Source: Asterella californica (lineage: Eukaryota; Streptophyta; Marchantiopsida; Marchantiales; Aytoniaceae). From it: a stretch of 64,000 bases of DNA. The notes beneath the pieces are model-generated. The model had not been told where the DNA came from and did not search any database. It saw only the letters and a list, made by a program, of their open reading frames with translations. Below, one piece after another: positions 33,018-45,169 of this stretch. Location of the stretch: assembly GCA_036924285.1 (NCBI GenBank), contig JAYKYS010000005.1:3782001-3846000 (forward strand). The letters run 5' to 3'. Position 1 is the stretch's first letter; every line of letters starts with the position of its first letter. Position numbers and translations under genes: made by a program.

Positions 33018-35195
33018 CATCACACCAGTACGTAGATACTCCATCACGGTCACATCGTCATGGATATATCGTTGGTTTGGAACACCATCTCCACCCTCAG
33101 GATCTGAAGACTCTTCATCTACTCTCTCACTTGAGAAAGATACGACTTGGCCCTCCATACTAGAATTCATGGCCAACACACAAAGAAAGGCAGATGCATG
33201 CCACCCTGGCACTATCTCCTCATCAACCTCGTCATGCCATCGAGCCCCAGTCTGATCCTGCTGACTCGTGCATGGGTTACGACTCAACCCATCAGCATCT
33301 AGGTTTGCAACTCCCGGTCTATGCACTACCTGGAAGTCATACTCATGTAAGATCAGAGCCCATCGTGCAAGCTTCCCTGTTAGCTTGTCGGACTTCATCA
33401 ACCACTTGAGCGGTTGGTGATCAGTGATGAGAATAAAGAGGTTCCCAAACAGATAACATCGGAAGTGTGCAAAAGCCCACACTGCAGCTAAACACTCCCC
33501 CTCGTACGAACTGTACCTCGCCTCCACCGAATTGTTGGAGTGACTGGCATATGCCACCACAAACTCCTTTTTCTCATCATCATGCTGAGTCAGCCCTGCT
33601 CCAAGCTCCAACATACTCCAATCAGTGTGCAATTGGAAAAGACGTCCCTTAACGGGTCTCCTCAAGATGAGAGTAGATGTCAATCTATCCTTGAGCTCCA
33701 CAAAAGCTCGCTCTTGCTCATCTCCTCACTACCACTCATGATCCACCTTCATCAGCTTGGACAATGGCTTCGCAATGACACTAAATCCTTTCACGTATCG
33801 ATGATAAAAGTTCACCAAACCAACAAATGCTCGAACTCAACTCACATCTGTGGGACGTGAGATACGTGCAATAGCCTCAGCCTTCGTCTGTTGAACACCC
33901 AACCCATCTGGATAGATGGTGTGACCCAGATACCCTACCAACTCCTGGAAGAACTTACACTTCCCAAGGTGTAACTTCAACCCATGAGCTCTCAACCACT
34001 CGAATACATCCCATGAGTGCAATCGTGCTGCTCCACTATAGCACTATAGACTAGGATGTCATCAATATAACATCAGACAAAATCTAATCTTGCTTGGATC
34101 CTATCCATCACTCTTTGGAATTCAGCAAGGGCGTTCTTCAACCCAAATGATAAGAACCGCCACTGATACATACAATCCTTATCGTGAGAGTCAATCCCTC
34201 AGAATGCTGTCCTGGGTTTATCTTCTTCTCTCATCGGCAATGATGGCAATGATGATACCCTGCTCGAAGATCCAAAGTACTGAAGATCTTCACATGCCCC
34301 ACTGCATCAAAGATCTCCTCAAGTGTCGGTATGACATATTTATCGGACTTCGTCTGTCGATTGATAGGACAGTAGTCTCCACACATGCGCCTATCCGTGT
34401 AGTTGTCGTACATATCCTTCTTTGCTGGCATAACTGTGACAGATGCATACTCTCCATGCGACGTCTCCACCAACCCAGCTTCCACCAAGTCTTGAGTCCT
34501 GCTCTGGATCAAGATTCTCTCCATGTCACTGTATCTGTAAGGACGTCGAAAGATTTGCGTGTCATTAGCCAAGTCGATCCGTATACCATGTCCCTTCCCC
34601 ATGCGCCTCCAGTCTTTATCTCCACCAATCCGGTAGGCAAAGAGCTCATGAGTGTCCGAGCAGTAACACCCGTCGATCACATCTGACGTTGCTCAGCCAA
34701 TCGAAGGCTAACAATCCATGTCAAGTAGTTCAAGTCCATTGCTTGATCTAACACTACGACGTGAAGTCTTCGACACCGAAGCTACTGCCGTCGTACCGGT
34801 AGAAAAATCCATCGCTCTCTCTTTCATCGGCATTGGGCTCCACCAACTGTTGTAACCGAGCATCCTACACAAGCCTAGGTCCTCCATCTCGGTAAGCATG
34901 TGACGCTGGAAAGCTCACCAAAGTGGATAACGCTATCATGGGCCGTCCCACTAGGTTCACCACTGCCATGGGTGATCTATCGACGACTCTCACTACTTGA
35001 GATCGTCGTCCTGCATCCAAGATGCTATCAATCGTGAGGTGCGCTGGTCATCTTTCGAGCACCTACCGCCTTGTTGCGTCAGCAGAAGCTCTTGCTCAGT
35101 AGATCGTGAACTTTACACCGCTAACCTGCAAACCACCATCACATGTTAGCGTCCATGCACCACGTATCTTATCTCACTTTGGTCCGGACCAGAGC
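33018..35195 (-). pseudogene. Family D protease region, reverse transcriptase and RNase H
   Basis: On minus, RT motifs appear at 34,680-34,050: DLVEAGLVETSHGEYAS, MCGDYCPINRQTKSDKYV, FSTLDLRAGYH and an intact CYIDDILVY. RNase H is at 33,701-33,018: LFQLHTDWSMLELGAGL, SVEARYSSYEGECLAAVW, ITDHQPLKWLM and RPGVANLDADGLSRNPC. Further upstream on minus (34,700-35,195) is a degraded protease-like and linker region. The RNase H frame reads straight up to the family C edge, and the integrase continues at 16,037. The type is chromovirus-like. Confidence 0.82.
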
Positions 35196-36110
35196 TGTAA
35201 CGACCTATGTTACACATAGGAAGTTTGTCAATTAGTAAGGTGTTTAGTTATAACTAAGGGTTGAGAATGTTTATTTGCTGCCAAAGTACTTTTAGGAGGT
35301 ATCAAGTTAGTCATGACTAGCTAAAAGTTAGTTATGGTTAAACTTAGCTGTACTTTTGGCAGAATTCAGATATTTGCTAAAGAGTGAGCACTACTATCTT
35401 GTCATCTTGTCTAAAAGGTAGAAAGGAGGTGGAAAGTATCTCTTATCTCCTTTTTGACTTGATATTAGTGGTTGGATTAAAGTTGTGGACTTTGTGGGCA
35501 TTAAAAACAAGAAGAGATTCCACATGTTTCCTTTTTAGTGGGTCCTAGTGTAGAGGGGGGGTGGAAATTCGAGATTCCTTGAGAATATTCCAGAATCCTT
35601 CTAGAAGTTGTTGACTTTGAAGGAATAAGCCCATGTGAAAAGGTAAAAAGCCCATGTGATCAATGCTTTTACCTTAAGTAATATCTTAGTAAAACCCGGT
35701 AAAAGTAGTTACGGCTGAGTTATCGAGGGTACCAAAGTAAAAACCTAGAATGTATAAATAGAGGAGTAGAGAAGAGCTCCTCATCCTTGTTTTCACATTG
35801 TCGTAATGACAACTTGAGTAATATAGAGAGTGTGGGACATTTTTAGCATGTGAGAACTTGAGAGACGTCGTTAGAATGGAGGATTTTAGTGGATGAGATT
35901 ATGGAGATTTTAGTTGATAAGTTTGTGGGTGTATGAATGAGAGTGAACTTAGCATTTTTCCCTTCAAGATTCATGGTGTGCTTCCATCAAAGCCATCAGA
36001 GGTGACCCCTGAGTGAGAGACAGGCCCGACAGTTGCAGATTCGTGGATGACGATCGTGGAGGTTAAGAGATCGGGGGGTAGTTGATCGTTAGGACCGCGG
36101 AGGGTTTACA
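35196..36110 (+). repeat. Solo LTR of family C
   Basis: It is about 95% identical to both family C LTRs, with TGTAAC...GTTTACA ends. It is flanked by GAGC on both sides (35,192-35,195 and 36,111-36,114). No internal region accompanies it, so the rest was lost by LTR-LTR recombination. It sits in family D sequence. Confidence 0.9.
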
Positions 36111-36170
36111 GAGCTGGACCGTCTCCCTAATCATCAAGCTCAGCAATCCTAAGTCCCGACCTAGACCTGT

Positions 36171-37543
36171 TGTCGGAGTGTGATCCGTCTACCTAAGAAA
36201 GCGCCGGGCTTCTGGCTGTGGATGTTTACTCAAGAGGTTGGCTTTCAGGTTACAACATGGGCTATAAACACTCACACAAGTGTGTAAGATCTTGTAATAT
36301 GCTCAGAAAGTGAAATTCAGGTCTAACTAGCAGTAATAGGATCGGACGGTGAACTTCAACACTCACGGAGAGGAAAACTATGAAGGTTTAGACTTCTAAA
36401 CTTCCCCTACATGTAAATAAGATCCTACTGAACACACACACGAAGTTTCAGCGTGAGATCAAATTCCAGCACCGAGATGTGGACAGAAAAGTTCTCAGTA
36501 AGAAAATTACAGCAATTTCTGGTACCCAGGTGGCTATTTCGACCTATAACAAAAGATTAGCTCAATCACTTTCAAAGATTCTTACAGGATTTGAAGTCTA
36601 CAGGATGCTGAACATCCCTGTGAAGTTGGGACTCCTGATTGTACACAGAACTCCAGATCTCCTTCTCTGAAGTCGCTGCTCTAGATTAAGAGCTTTTCAG
36701 ACCCCCTCTGCTTCAGCGGCCGCCCTGAATTACTCAGTCACTCAATAGATGCAAAACTTTTTGGGAAATCGTAACCCTACTGGCACAGAACACAACCTCG
36801 AAATTTTGAAGGAATTTCCTCAAATCTGCTACAAGTGACACTGAAAACCCTAAATCCAACAAAAGTGATTCAGTTCTGGCACAATCCGAACTTCAATTGC
36901 TCATAACTCTGTCTTTATTGCCTCAAATCGATCAAGAATTTCACTGAAAGTGCTTGGCATGACGAGCTCTACCCTCCTGTGCTCTCAGATTTCGAAGTTC
37001 CCCCACCAAATGCTCGAAAACCCCTTTAGACCTCTATTTCTAAATTTAGAGTTTTACAAAAAACAAAAACAGACCAATGAGAGTTCATAGCTCCACTTGG
37101 TTGTCCTTTAGTACTCTAATCCACGTGGTAACCTAACTTCACTCATATGCTACCACGTTAGCTCCCCTAAAATGCCAACGTAAATCTTAAACTACCTAAG
37201 ATGACACGCAACCCTGAAAGATAATTTAAACCAGCTAGAAAGCGCGCATGGGCGACAAGTAAGTACAACCCATGAGCTCAAACCCCTATCAGCATGGAAA
37301 CCCTAAGTTATGTACATTGAATGTCATAGACAAGTAAGAAGTCACTTGCACAAGCGCACAAATGCTTGAACAAGGTAACTAGCATACTATCAGCCTACTA
37401 GGACTCAAAATAGTGTTAACACCGTATGCAAAGATGTCAAACATATACATAAAAGACTAGAAGTAATATGAGCTAACTACTAGAACTACTAAACTCAAGC
37501 GTCGGAGTAGAAGTCAAGCATGTAGTCGTCAAGTAGCGCGACA
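36171..37543 (-). repeat. Family A LTR, minus strand, complete
   Basis: 1,373 bp read on minus, TGTCGCGCT...CTCCGACA. It is uninterrupted and therefore shows that 783-5,670 in the other copy is an insertion. Confidence 0.9.
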
Positions 37544-37589
37544 TCCACCCCCTCTGAACTTGCACATCCTCCGGTATGTGCCATCCAGA

Positions 37590-38757
37590 TCAAGACTCTT
37601 CAGCTTCGGCTTCAAACTCATCTTCAACCTGCATTGAGTCTTCAGCTTCACCCTTTGTAAACTCTGCAACGTTCTGGTCCTCCCCTCTCCTCCTAAAGAG
37701 CTTGATCCTCTTCCTTGCGACTGGTATCTTGAGCACTGCACCATGTAACTCTCTCAAGGAGTATGTGGCATTCTCATAAACTTCTAACACCACATAAGGT
37801 CCAAACTATCTCTTGGAAAACTTTCTGACAATGCTATGCTGATTATCAAGACTACTATCATATACTAACATCCAATCACCTTCTTTAACTGGTTTGGGTC
37901 GTAATCTATGCGTTTTATCAAATCTGCTTTTGCTTCTTCCTCTAGCAGTCTTCAACCTTTCCACAACTTTGGCAACATCCTCAGGTCTTCGTTCTAACTG
38001 TTGGATCCTTAATGCAAGAAGATCCTCCGTACTTCTACCATCTTCCCATGACAAAACATTCCAAGTAGACACAACCTCTTCAATTGGCATCACAGGTCTT
38101 TGTCCTAGTATCAACTCTGCTGGCATGTAACCTGTAACGGTACTATGAGTTGTACGATCTGTCCACAAAGCAAATGGTAGCAGTCTAAGTCATTCACGGA
38201 TCTTATCCTTGCAAACTTTTACCAAAGTTTTGATGATTGGCGGATGACCTCTTGTCATTCCTTTCAAGATTGTAAGCAATGGTTAACGCCAACTTGATTC
38301 TCAATCGCTTGAAGAACTCAACTGCTTCTTGTGAATCCAGCTCATCCCTATCTGCAGTGATCTTTCTCACACACCCATACCTACAAATAACATCTTCAAG
38401 TAGAAAGCGGCAGACATTAGCAGTGGTCTTCGTCCTCAGGGCACGACCTTCAACTTGGTTAGATAGATCTTCTCTAGCCAAGTCTAGATACCTCATTTGT
38501 CCAAGCCCAAACGGCATAGTTACCAGTTCCACTATCCATTTGTAATGAATGGCTAAAGGATAAGTAGGATGCAATCCATCACGATGAAGTACATTGGAGT
38601 ACATCTGACAGGGTATACATGATGAAACAAATTGTACTACATCTTTATACATACCTTTCCACCAATACTTCTCCTTCATCTTGACAAATGTAACCCAAAT
38701 TCCTCTATGACCGGCCCATAGACTCTCATGAAACTCCTTGATCAACTTCTGCTGCAT
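37590..38757 (-). pseudogene. Family A integrase and C-terminal tail
   Basis: The H-H-C-C domain (HESLWAGHRGIWVTF, YWWKGMYKDVVQFVSSCIPC) leads into the core, with AREDLSNQVEGRALRTK, LLEDVICRYG and TADRDELDSQ. A frameshift follows near 38,230. The frame then continues with FALWTDRTTHSTVTGYMPAE to RKFSKR, and after a stop near 37,805 to an acidic tail ending at 37,590. The sequence is colinear with family B 26,410-27,609. Confidence 0.82.
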
Positions 38758-38760
38758 CTA

Positions 38761-40375
38761 CCAACTAGTAATGTAGTGATTTCTCGGTCACACTAGTAAA
38801 GGAAATACAATGCTTTATGAGAATGACATGTTACATAAATAGTAACAAAGTTTGCATACATTCTTCACGCTCTCAACCATTGTGGAAGAGATATTCTCGT
38901 CGATTTAGCGAGTGGATCTAATAATTTTGGAAAAATACATGAGAAATGGAAATGGTCTCTTTCGAAAAAGAGACATTTTCCATTTCTCATGTATCTTTTC
39001 GATTCTCATCAACAAGAGAAAAAACTCATATTAAGAATACGAATTGTATTGTATAACGTCCATCATACAGTATGCCCTTCAGTAAGTTACGCTTAGCTAA
39101 CTGTCTTCCTCGATCAAATGAGATCTTGAATAAAACTTATATGCACCAATATGTATAACAATACCGATCGGAACTGCAACTCACTGTGTTCCGCAAGAAG
39201 ATCTAGTCCAGATGCAACAGCACTGATTGTTTCAAAAGCAACTTTCTCTGGCACCAGCATAGGAGAAGCTCACAACAGCGTCCTGCCTTTGTTACTGACA
39301 GCATCCCACTTGAACCTTTCTTACAACACTTTCCGGGGACTCAACGATTTTTACTAAAAACCCTACTGTACCGCAATAGAATTCACAGTGGTAGCTGAAT
39401 CAGCTCAGCCGCACCACCAAATCGATATAATCTACGTAAATGCCTCTAGCTGTTACCAATTTAGTATATAATAACTTAATAATAGACAATTTTATTGAAC
39501 TTGGAAGAGTTTATGCCGGCCGATAAACGCTTCTAAGTTCTAGCATCTGCCGGGACTAGATTGCATTCAAGTTCATCTCTGGCTACCCGTCAAACCGCTC
39601 CACGTATCCATGCACGGGATAAGGAGACATTACGCATGATTCAGAGAAGCTACAGATGCCATAATGCAACCAGTGTGCATCAACCATAATCAAACCCACT
39701 TGTTACGAACGTACTCGTATCCACTCTGACGGTGAACAAAAGCTTTAATGTGATCGGCGACGTCTATTGATACGAGAAATTTTGAGTACAACTACCAACG
39801 TAATTCCGTCAGGATAACATTGACCGCGAATGAAGTTGATTCCAAAATAATAACGTTATCTATCTACATACTCACTACACCAAGAATCAGCAAACACAGG
39901 AAATATTCGTGTACAAGGGCTTTGTCTTTACAAAAGATGTTTCAACCTGTTCAGGAAGTCTCTCCTGGCAGGGTTTCACTACGGAGGTGTACATCAGTCC
40001 ATGGCTGAAACCAGGAATGCTGAGTCATTCAGGCGACCCCAAAACAAGGACAGGAAGATCAGTATGTACAGTGACTATCAATCTTTGCTATTACCTCTGC
40101 ATATGCACTGCCACACGCAAGAAGCCTATCCTACGGAATGTGATCTTTCAATTAGCTCTAAGTTTTCGTGCAGAAGCCAAGCAAGGAAATATACCTATCC
40201 GATTCCACTTCAACTCTGCAAGTACACTCTTTGCATCAAACTAGCGAGCCTATCGATGGGTGTACGAAATCAGGGCTCGCATACAACGTTGGGCCGCTAA
40301 GTAAAGAAAATTCTTCACCGCACCCGAAGCCCTGACTGTAAAAGAATATGTGATTCCTGCATGCCATTCTCATCC
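38761..40375. other. Spacer between transposon cluster and coiled-coil gene
   Basis: No gene is recognised. It holds the hairpin at 38,935-38,994. Its right end is the 3' flank of the minus-strand gene at 40,376. Confidence 0.4.
38935..38994. repeat. 28-bp near-perfect inverted repeat (foldback)
   Basis: The arms 38,935-38,962 and 38,967-38,994 pair at about 26 of 28 positions around a 4-base loop. Each arm contains ATACATGAGAAATGGAAA. Confidence 0.85.
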
Positions 40376-41242
40376 CTATTTTTTGGCTTTAGAAAACCGA
40401 AGGCATCTGTACTTCTCGCCACTAACAGTAATTTCCAAAGCACCATCTTGTTGATCTTGATTTGACGCTGTTCCCATCAAAACACTCTTTTCCTTCTCTA
40501 GATTCTCCCTTTCCATCTTCAAACGAGCTTCTTGCTTCAAAATTTCAGCCTGAAAAAAAGTTAATGATTACGATAAGGTTTCATAGAATGATTACGACTA
40601 GATAAATTCGCAAGTTAAAGTAATTTGTCCATTCCTAACATCCGGTGAGTTCCCTAAGCTTTTTCTGAACCTTGAAAATTGACCATCAACACAAACCTCT
40701 GATGTAAATACGTATTGCCGAATGACACCATGAATTGACCACCATGTTTCCTTTCTTAACACTGTTGTACACTCTCTCAAATAATGTTCAAACGCAGTTT
40801 CATGTTTCGACCAATTACCTAGCTCGACGACTTATACCACCTCACTCCCTGTTTATACAGAAAGCCAACGACTTTATCACTGACCCTACTGAACGTCCCA
40901 CTCAAGATGAATAGTCGGTTTTCAAGGCTAAAATGTACCAGCCAAGCTTTCACATCTTTAGGATTCAAATGACACATAAATGCAAGGTTGAAGGAGTGAT
41001 CATATCGCATAAAACAGAAACAGACATCGAGCGTCCCAAGAGAAGAATGAGTTATAACTTACCTCTCTTCGGCCGAGCTCGGCCTTCCATGCGGCCTCTC
41101 TCTCAGCAACTTCACGCTCCCTCTCCTCCAAGTAGCTTTTCATCTCCCGTTCCTTCATGATTCGGTCCTGCATGTCCGCCTCTAAAGCTGCCTTCAAATC
41201 CCTCACAAAGTTCTCTACAACTAATTTGATACGCAACGACAT
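40376..41242 (-). CDS. Small coiled-coil protein of unknown function, 117 aa, two exons
   Basis: Exon 1 is 41,242-41,063 (ATG to GAG, 60 codons) and ends at a GTAAGT donor. Exon 2 is 40,549-40,376, after a TTTTTTTCAG acceptor, and ends with TAG. The join is in phase 0. The protein is almost one long charged helix: residues 20-80 are rich in Glu, Arg and Lys with heptad spacing (EREREVAEREAAWKAEL). It ends in a non-helical conserved-looking tail, EITVSGEKYRCLRFSKAKK. From memory, very similar short proteins of unknown function occur throughout land plants, and the tail is their most conserved part. No signal peptide or membrane segment is present. An out-of-frame ATG at 41,324 overlaps the start. 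The intron is 513 bp. Confidence 0.9.
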
Positions 41243-41324
41243 CTTGTTCCTCCTCCAGCTCTAATGCAACCCGCTTCTGCTCCTTGTCACCGTCCATAGC
41301 CTCGCTGCGTCTTCCCAACACCAT
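41112..41324 (-). other. Upstream ORF overlapping the coiled-coil gene start
   Basis: ATG 41,324 opens a 70-codon frame, different from the main one, that overlaps the main ATG (41,242) by about 130 bases. If transcription starts upstream of 41,324, scanning ribosomes would meet it first, so it could lower translation. It may equally lie upstream of the real transcript start. Confidence 0.3.
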
Positions 41325-41329
41325 CAGTT

Positions 41330-44300
41330 ATCTCTCTATCTCCAAAAATCGCCATCTGATACACTCGCAGTCTGTACTAACTACGCACCGTGCCAGTCAG
41401 AGATCCATCCCGCCCACGACTGCACGGAAACTACCAATATATTGGATTCACACATAAGAGAACATCACGGACACCAATCGGAACTCTTAACTTTGTATTA
41501 CAAACTTTTCCAGCATGAATCTCGGAGTCCAGAAGTTGCGATAATGCACCTTCCTGACAAGTAGTCCTACTGACTTACCAAGGTGAGAACATAACATTCA
41601 TCGACGAACGATACACTTAAAATGACACTACGAGTGGGGCTCATTATGACTATAGAACGAAGCGATTAAGTTTCCGCACACACAAGAGGGACCTGAGCGT
41701 AAACCTTCAAAGAGCAACCAACACATTACAGAGACAGGACCAAAACAGCAATAGCTGACCGGCGAATGTAAAGAGTCAACAGGTACTGAGCCACTGCACT
41801 CGCCGCGGGACCCAGTTACTATCACGTTGTTGACAACGTGATAACGAGTATAAATGACAAGTTATGAATGAAAAAAGGTAACAAAACGTGTCTGCATTGG
41901 TGCACATTGACTCAAAACAACAACAACCACTGATTTACAAAAGATAAAAAAGTTCGTCTTAAGTCTCGAACTGAAGTTCAGTTTAGTTCCGGAGAGATTT
42001 CTCTAACCATAACCCGGCATACCGGTAACAGCCCAGCGAAGGCACGAATTACACAAAAACACATGGTATAAACCTCTATCTGAGAAATATAATCTACTGA
42101 AAGGAGTTGGATTGTCGTTTCACATCGACCAAGGAATTAACAGACATGCAGACAGATACTAGACATCGTCATTCCAATCATCTGCAAGCTACAAGGAAGA
42201 CTGCAGCGGACTATTGCGTGACTAAAAGGTCGGCTGAAACTACCTTTCGCAGAATTTTCATTCGGCTCCGCAGAGGGGTCAAACTCCAACAAAGTTTTTA
42301 CGTTTTCACAAATACACCCCGAGAGTAGGGCCTATACTCACAGTTCCAATTCAGGTGAAGAGTGAGATGAAGACGTTCCCAATAGGCGCACCAAAGCGGA
42401 GAAATTCCGCTTTAACAACTGTGCCGTCTTCCGGGGAGAAAAACCACACCGATCTGGAATTGCGTACAAACAACAGCCTGTCAGCGAAGGAACCCATCAC
42501 CTTCCCTCTCAGAGATGACTAAAACCTCCGGGCAGAAACTACTTCAATCCAAGCACTACCTGGCTGTCGGTCAGCCCTACAGGACCCAGATTCTCTTTAC
42601 TTCCTCACAACCTCTATCGCTTTCCCTATCTTTCCTTAATCGCTCTACTCTTGAGGAGGTTCTGCTCCATCGTCTTAAGCACGCTCATTCTCGGCATCTA
42701 CTATCCGTTGTAATCCTCGCTAATCTTTCCCAATCCACGCAAATAAATCAACACTATTGACCTTCTACCGCCCTTACCGTCCTTATGACAAAATCTACAC
42801 GGACACAAGCCAGTTCGTGTTACACCATTTCCCTTTTCCAGAACCCCCGCCGAATGGAACGGATTGAAATCTCGCTCAATATGTCTGCCCCAGTAAACCT
42901 TAACCCGAAGTCTTTGCGCGTCGATTCCACTCACAGCCCAGCAAAGATCCGAGCCTGAAGCCTGTTCCAGTTTGGTGATCTCCACAGATCGAACTATTGA
43001 GTTGAGAGGAGACGTGGGTGATGGACTTCTTCGATCGCCTGAAACAAAGTTGTCCCAGACCGTGTGACTCTAAGCTACGGTATATCTGAGACGACCCCAG
43101 ACCCGTCCCCCCACTCGTAACAGACCCCTTAATGGTTTGTGTGTAGTTGACTGAACAGCTCTCTGCCACTCATTCTGTCCCCACACTTGTTTTCCCCTAC
43201 CCCACCTTGTCTATCCTCTTATTCTTCTTGGGTGCGCTTATTGACATAATGTACACTCTTGTCCGAAGTTGCAATATGAACCACGGATGAAGTTATTTCA
43301 TCTGTCGTGATCGCTATCATTGTATTAAATAGGGGGTGTCAAGGTGAAATATTCCCCGACGGGAGAAAGGTAAAAGACCAGAACTTTCCAACGGCCAACT
43401 TGAACCGCGGATCTTGTCATTTTGGGTCGCCCTTCTGAACTGGATGCAACATTCATTTTCATTCATTGTTTTTCAGCTCTTTCACCTGTCATCATTACTC
43501 TGATAGAGTACACTTCTACACAAAAACAAACGGTCGAAACGATTGAAATTTGAATACTCAATAAGAAAAACCCGCCAAGGTTCAGTCGAAGCCGTAACTC
43601 GTTACTGCGGGTACAGAATCATTCGAAAAGGTTCCAACATTTACACCTACTATTAGCAGTTGGATACTGAAGGATTTCTCACCATGAGCCCGATGAAGTA
43701 GGGAAACCTCTGTGATCATTCATTCGCCCTGCGGTAGTTGTCTGTCCTGACCTTATACAGGCTGAATGAATGGCATTGAATGCAGTCAAGAAGCGCTCGC
43801 TCGTACTTGTATAGTGACTGGTTTGCTCCCCTTCGGAACGGTGTTGTATACGGATGGTGCGAAATCTCAGGGCGGCAAGGATTCAAAACTCGCCCGGTGA
43901 AGCGTTACGGTAAACCTTTAGGTTTGGTTTGGTTACACGTCATATCCTTCCTGTGCCTCGGCATATATTGCTATGCATTTGACGATTTTTACGACAATAC
44001 CTGGAGAATCGGAACTATTTTTCATCTCCTTTCTTGATGGTAAATTTGTTCTTCTGTACCGTAGTCGATCTCTACCTGCTGTAATCATTCTTAGTTTCAG
44101 TTCTCACGAGGATTATTTATATATAAAATGAGCAAAATATAATATACATGCAACCTAGACTTTTCAAAGGAAGAGCACAAGCGCATAGCACGGAAGGAAA
44201 ATCTCGAAGCGCTACTGGCAGGAATGATAACCGGGTGTTATCATAGAAATATGAAGGTTTGACATATGCATACACGATTATTTTATAGAATATTCTAATG

Positions 44301-44559
44301 TTAATATAAAATATTAAAAGAGATACAAACCCGTAAAGCAAGCCCACCAACTTGCTTCAAGCATATAAATAAAAAACTTTGGTATTAACTAATTATGACT
44401 TATATAAAAAATAATTTATTATCTCACCTTCTTGGCAAAATCATTAAATAATAATGCATATTCTCACTTAATATTTCTTTAAGTGGAAATGGTTAGAGTC
44501 AGAGAAATAAAACCGTAACGACCCTAAATAAGTTTTTGCCCAGACTTTTTAATTTCTTT
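41330..44559. other. Spacer with no recognised gene
   Basis: Short open frames on both strands (for example 42,515-42,760 plus and 42,900-43,169 minus) show no known domain and no splice-supported extension. 5' untranslated exons of the minus-strand coiled-coil gene may lie here. Confidence 0.35.
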
Positions 44560-44820
44560 TTGACTGGTATTCCAGAGCGATAGCTCAAGGGGTACTAGTT
44601 GCAATTCTCATCTTTTCGATCACGGTTTAACTCTGTTCTTCTTTTTAGAGGTTCCGGCGTTCGGGTCTCGTGCTTGGAGGTTGGATACGTTGTTCTATTA
44701 TGTCATCTCGTTAGATATGTATGTGTTTCTGACCTCTAAATAATCCACACAGCTCAATTTTATGTACTTCTCTGGTCTCAAGATAGTAAAATCCATACTG
44801 TCCATCAAAAATGGGTTGGA
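44560..44820 (+). mobile_element. tRNA-derived SINE, copy 1
   Basis: The head has a pol III A box (TAGCTCAAGGGGTA, 44,581-44,594) and a B box-like GGTTTAACTC about 30 bases on (44,624-44,633). A shared body follows: TGCTTGGAGGTTGGATACG and TTGTTCTATT. Two further copies are at 49,650-49,795 (minus) and 49,830-50,120 (plus). Confidence 0.7.
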
Positions 44821-44849
44821 TTCTTAAGCTTATCCATGTCTTAAGACTT

Positions 44850-45165
44850 ATGTGTGTTAAGCTTGTCCATGTTTTCGTGTTTTTTCTATTCTTGAAATAT
44901 TAATTCATATTAAGTCTATCATTTATCATTCGATCTTTTTGTCAGATTTGTATTCATATACCAAATGCAATAAAAAATCCTGCACCTAAAAAAACTTATC
45001 TATGTCTTCGGGTTTATCTGTGCTAAACTTGTCCATATTTTCGTGATTTTTCTACTCCAGAAATATTAATTTATACTAAGTCTATCGTCTATCATTTGAT
45101 ATGTTTGTTAGATCTGTACCCATATACCAAATGCAGTAAAAAAATCCTTTATCTAAAAAAATAAA
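44850..45165 (+). repeat. Tandem duplication, period about 165 bp
   Basis: Two adjacent units share CTTGTCCATRTTTTCGTG, GAAATATTAATTYATA, TAAGTCTATC and CATATACCAAATGCARTAAA. They start near 44,862 and 45,028. The copies are roughly 85% alike by eye. Confidence 0.75.
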
Positions 45166-45169
45166 ATAT

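Larger units (their letters stand above)
36171..38757 (-). mobile_element. Family A retrotransposon, 3' part (A2), minus strand
   Basis: On minus, an integrase remnant is followed by a C-terminal tail, a PPT (37,544-37,555) and a full LTR (37,543 down to 36,171). The part that would precede it (gag to RNase H) is missing. The break lies at nearly the same point of the element where A1 ends at 11,225. Immediately past the LTR is family D sequence (36,170-36,111). Confidence 0.85.

Noticed and set aside
33194..33860. Plus-strand frames of 60-106 codons
   Set aside because: They are antisense shadows of the family D RNase H on minus.
34090..34686. 198-codon plus-strand frame
   Set aside because: Antisense to the family D reverse transcriptase, which has clear motifs on minus.
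42515..43169. Possible genes in the 42.5-43.2 kb spacer
   Set aside because: No conserved domain, no good splice partners, and frames on both strands are of similar length.
43780..44037. 85-codon plus-strand frame with a hydrophobic C-terminal part
   Set aside because: No homologous motif and no exon-intron support.
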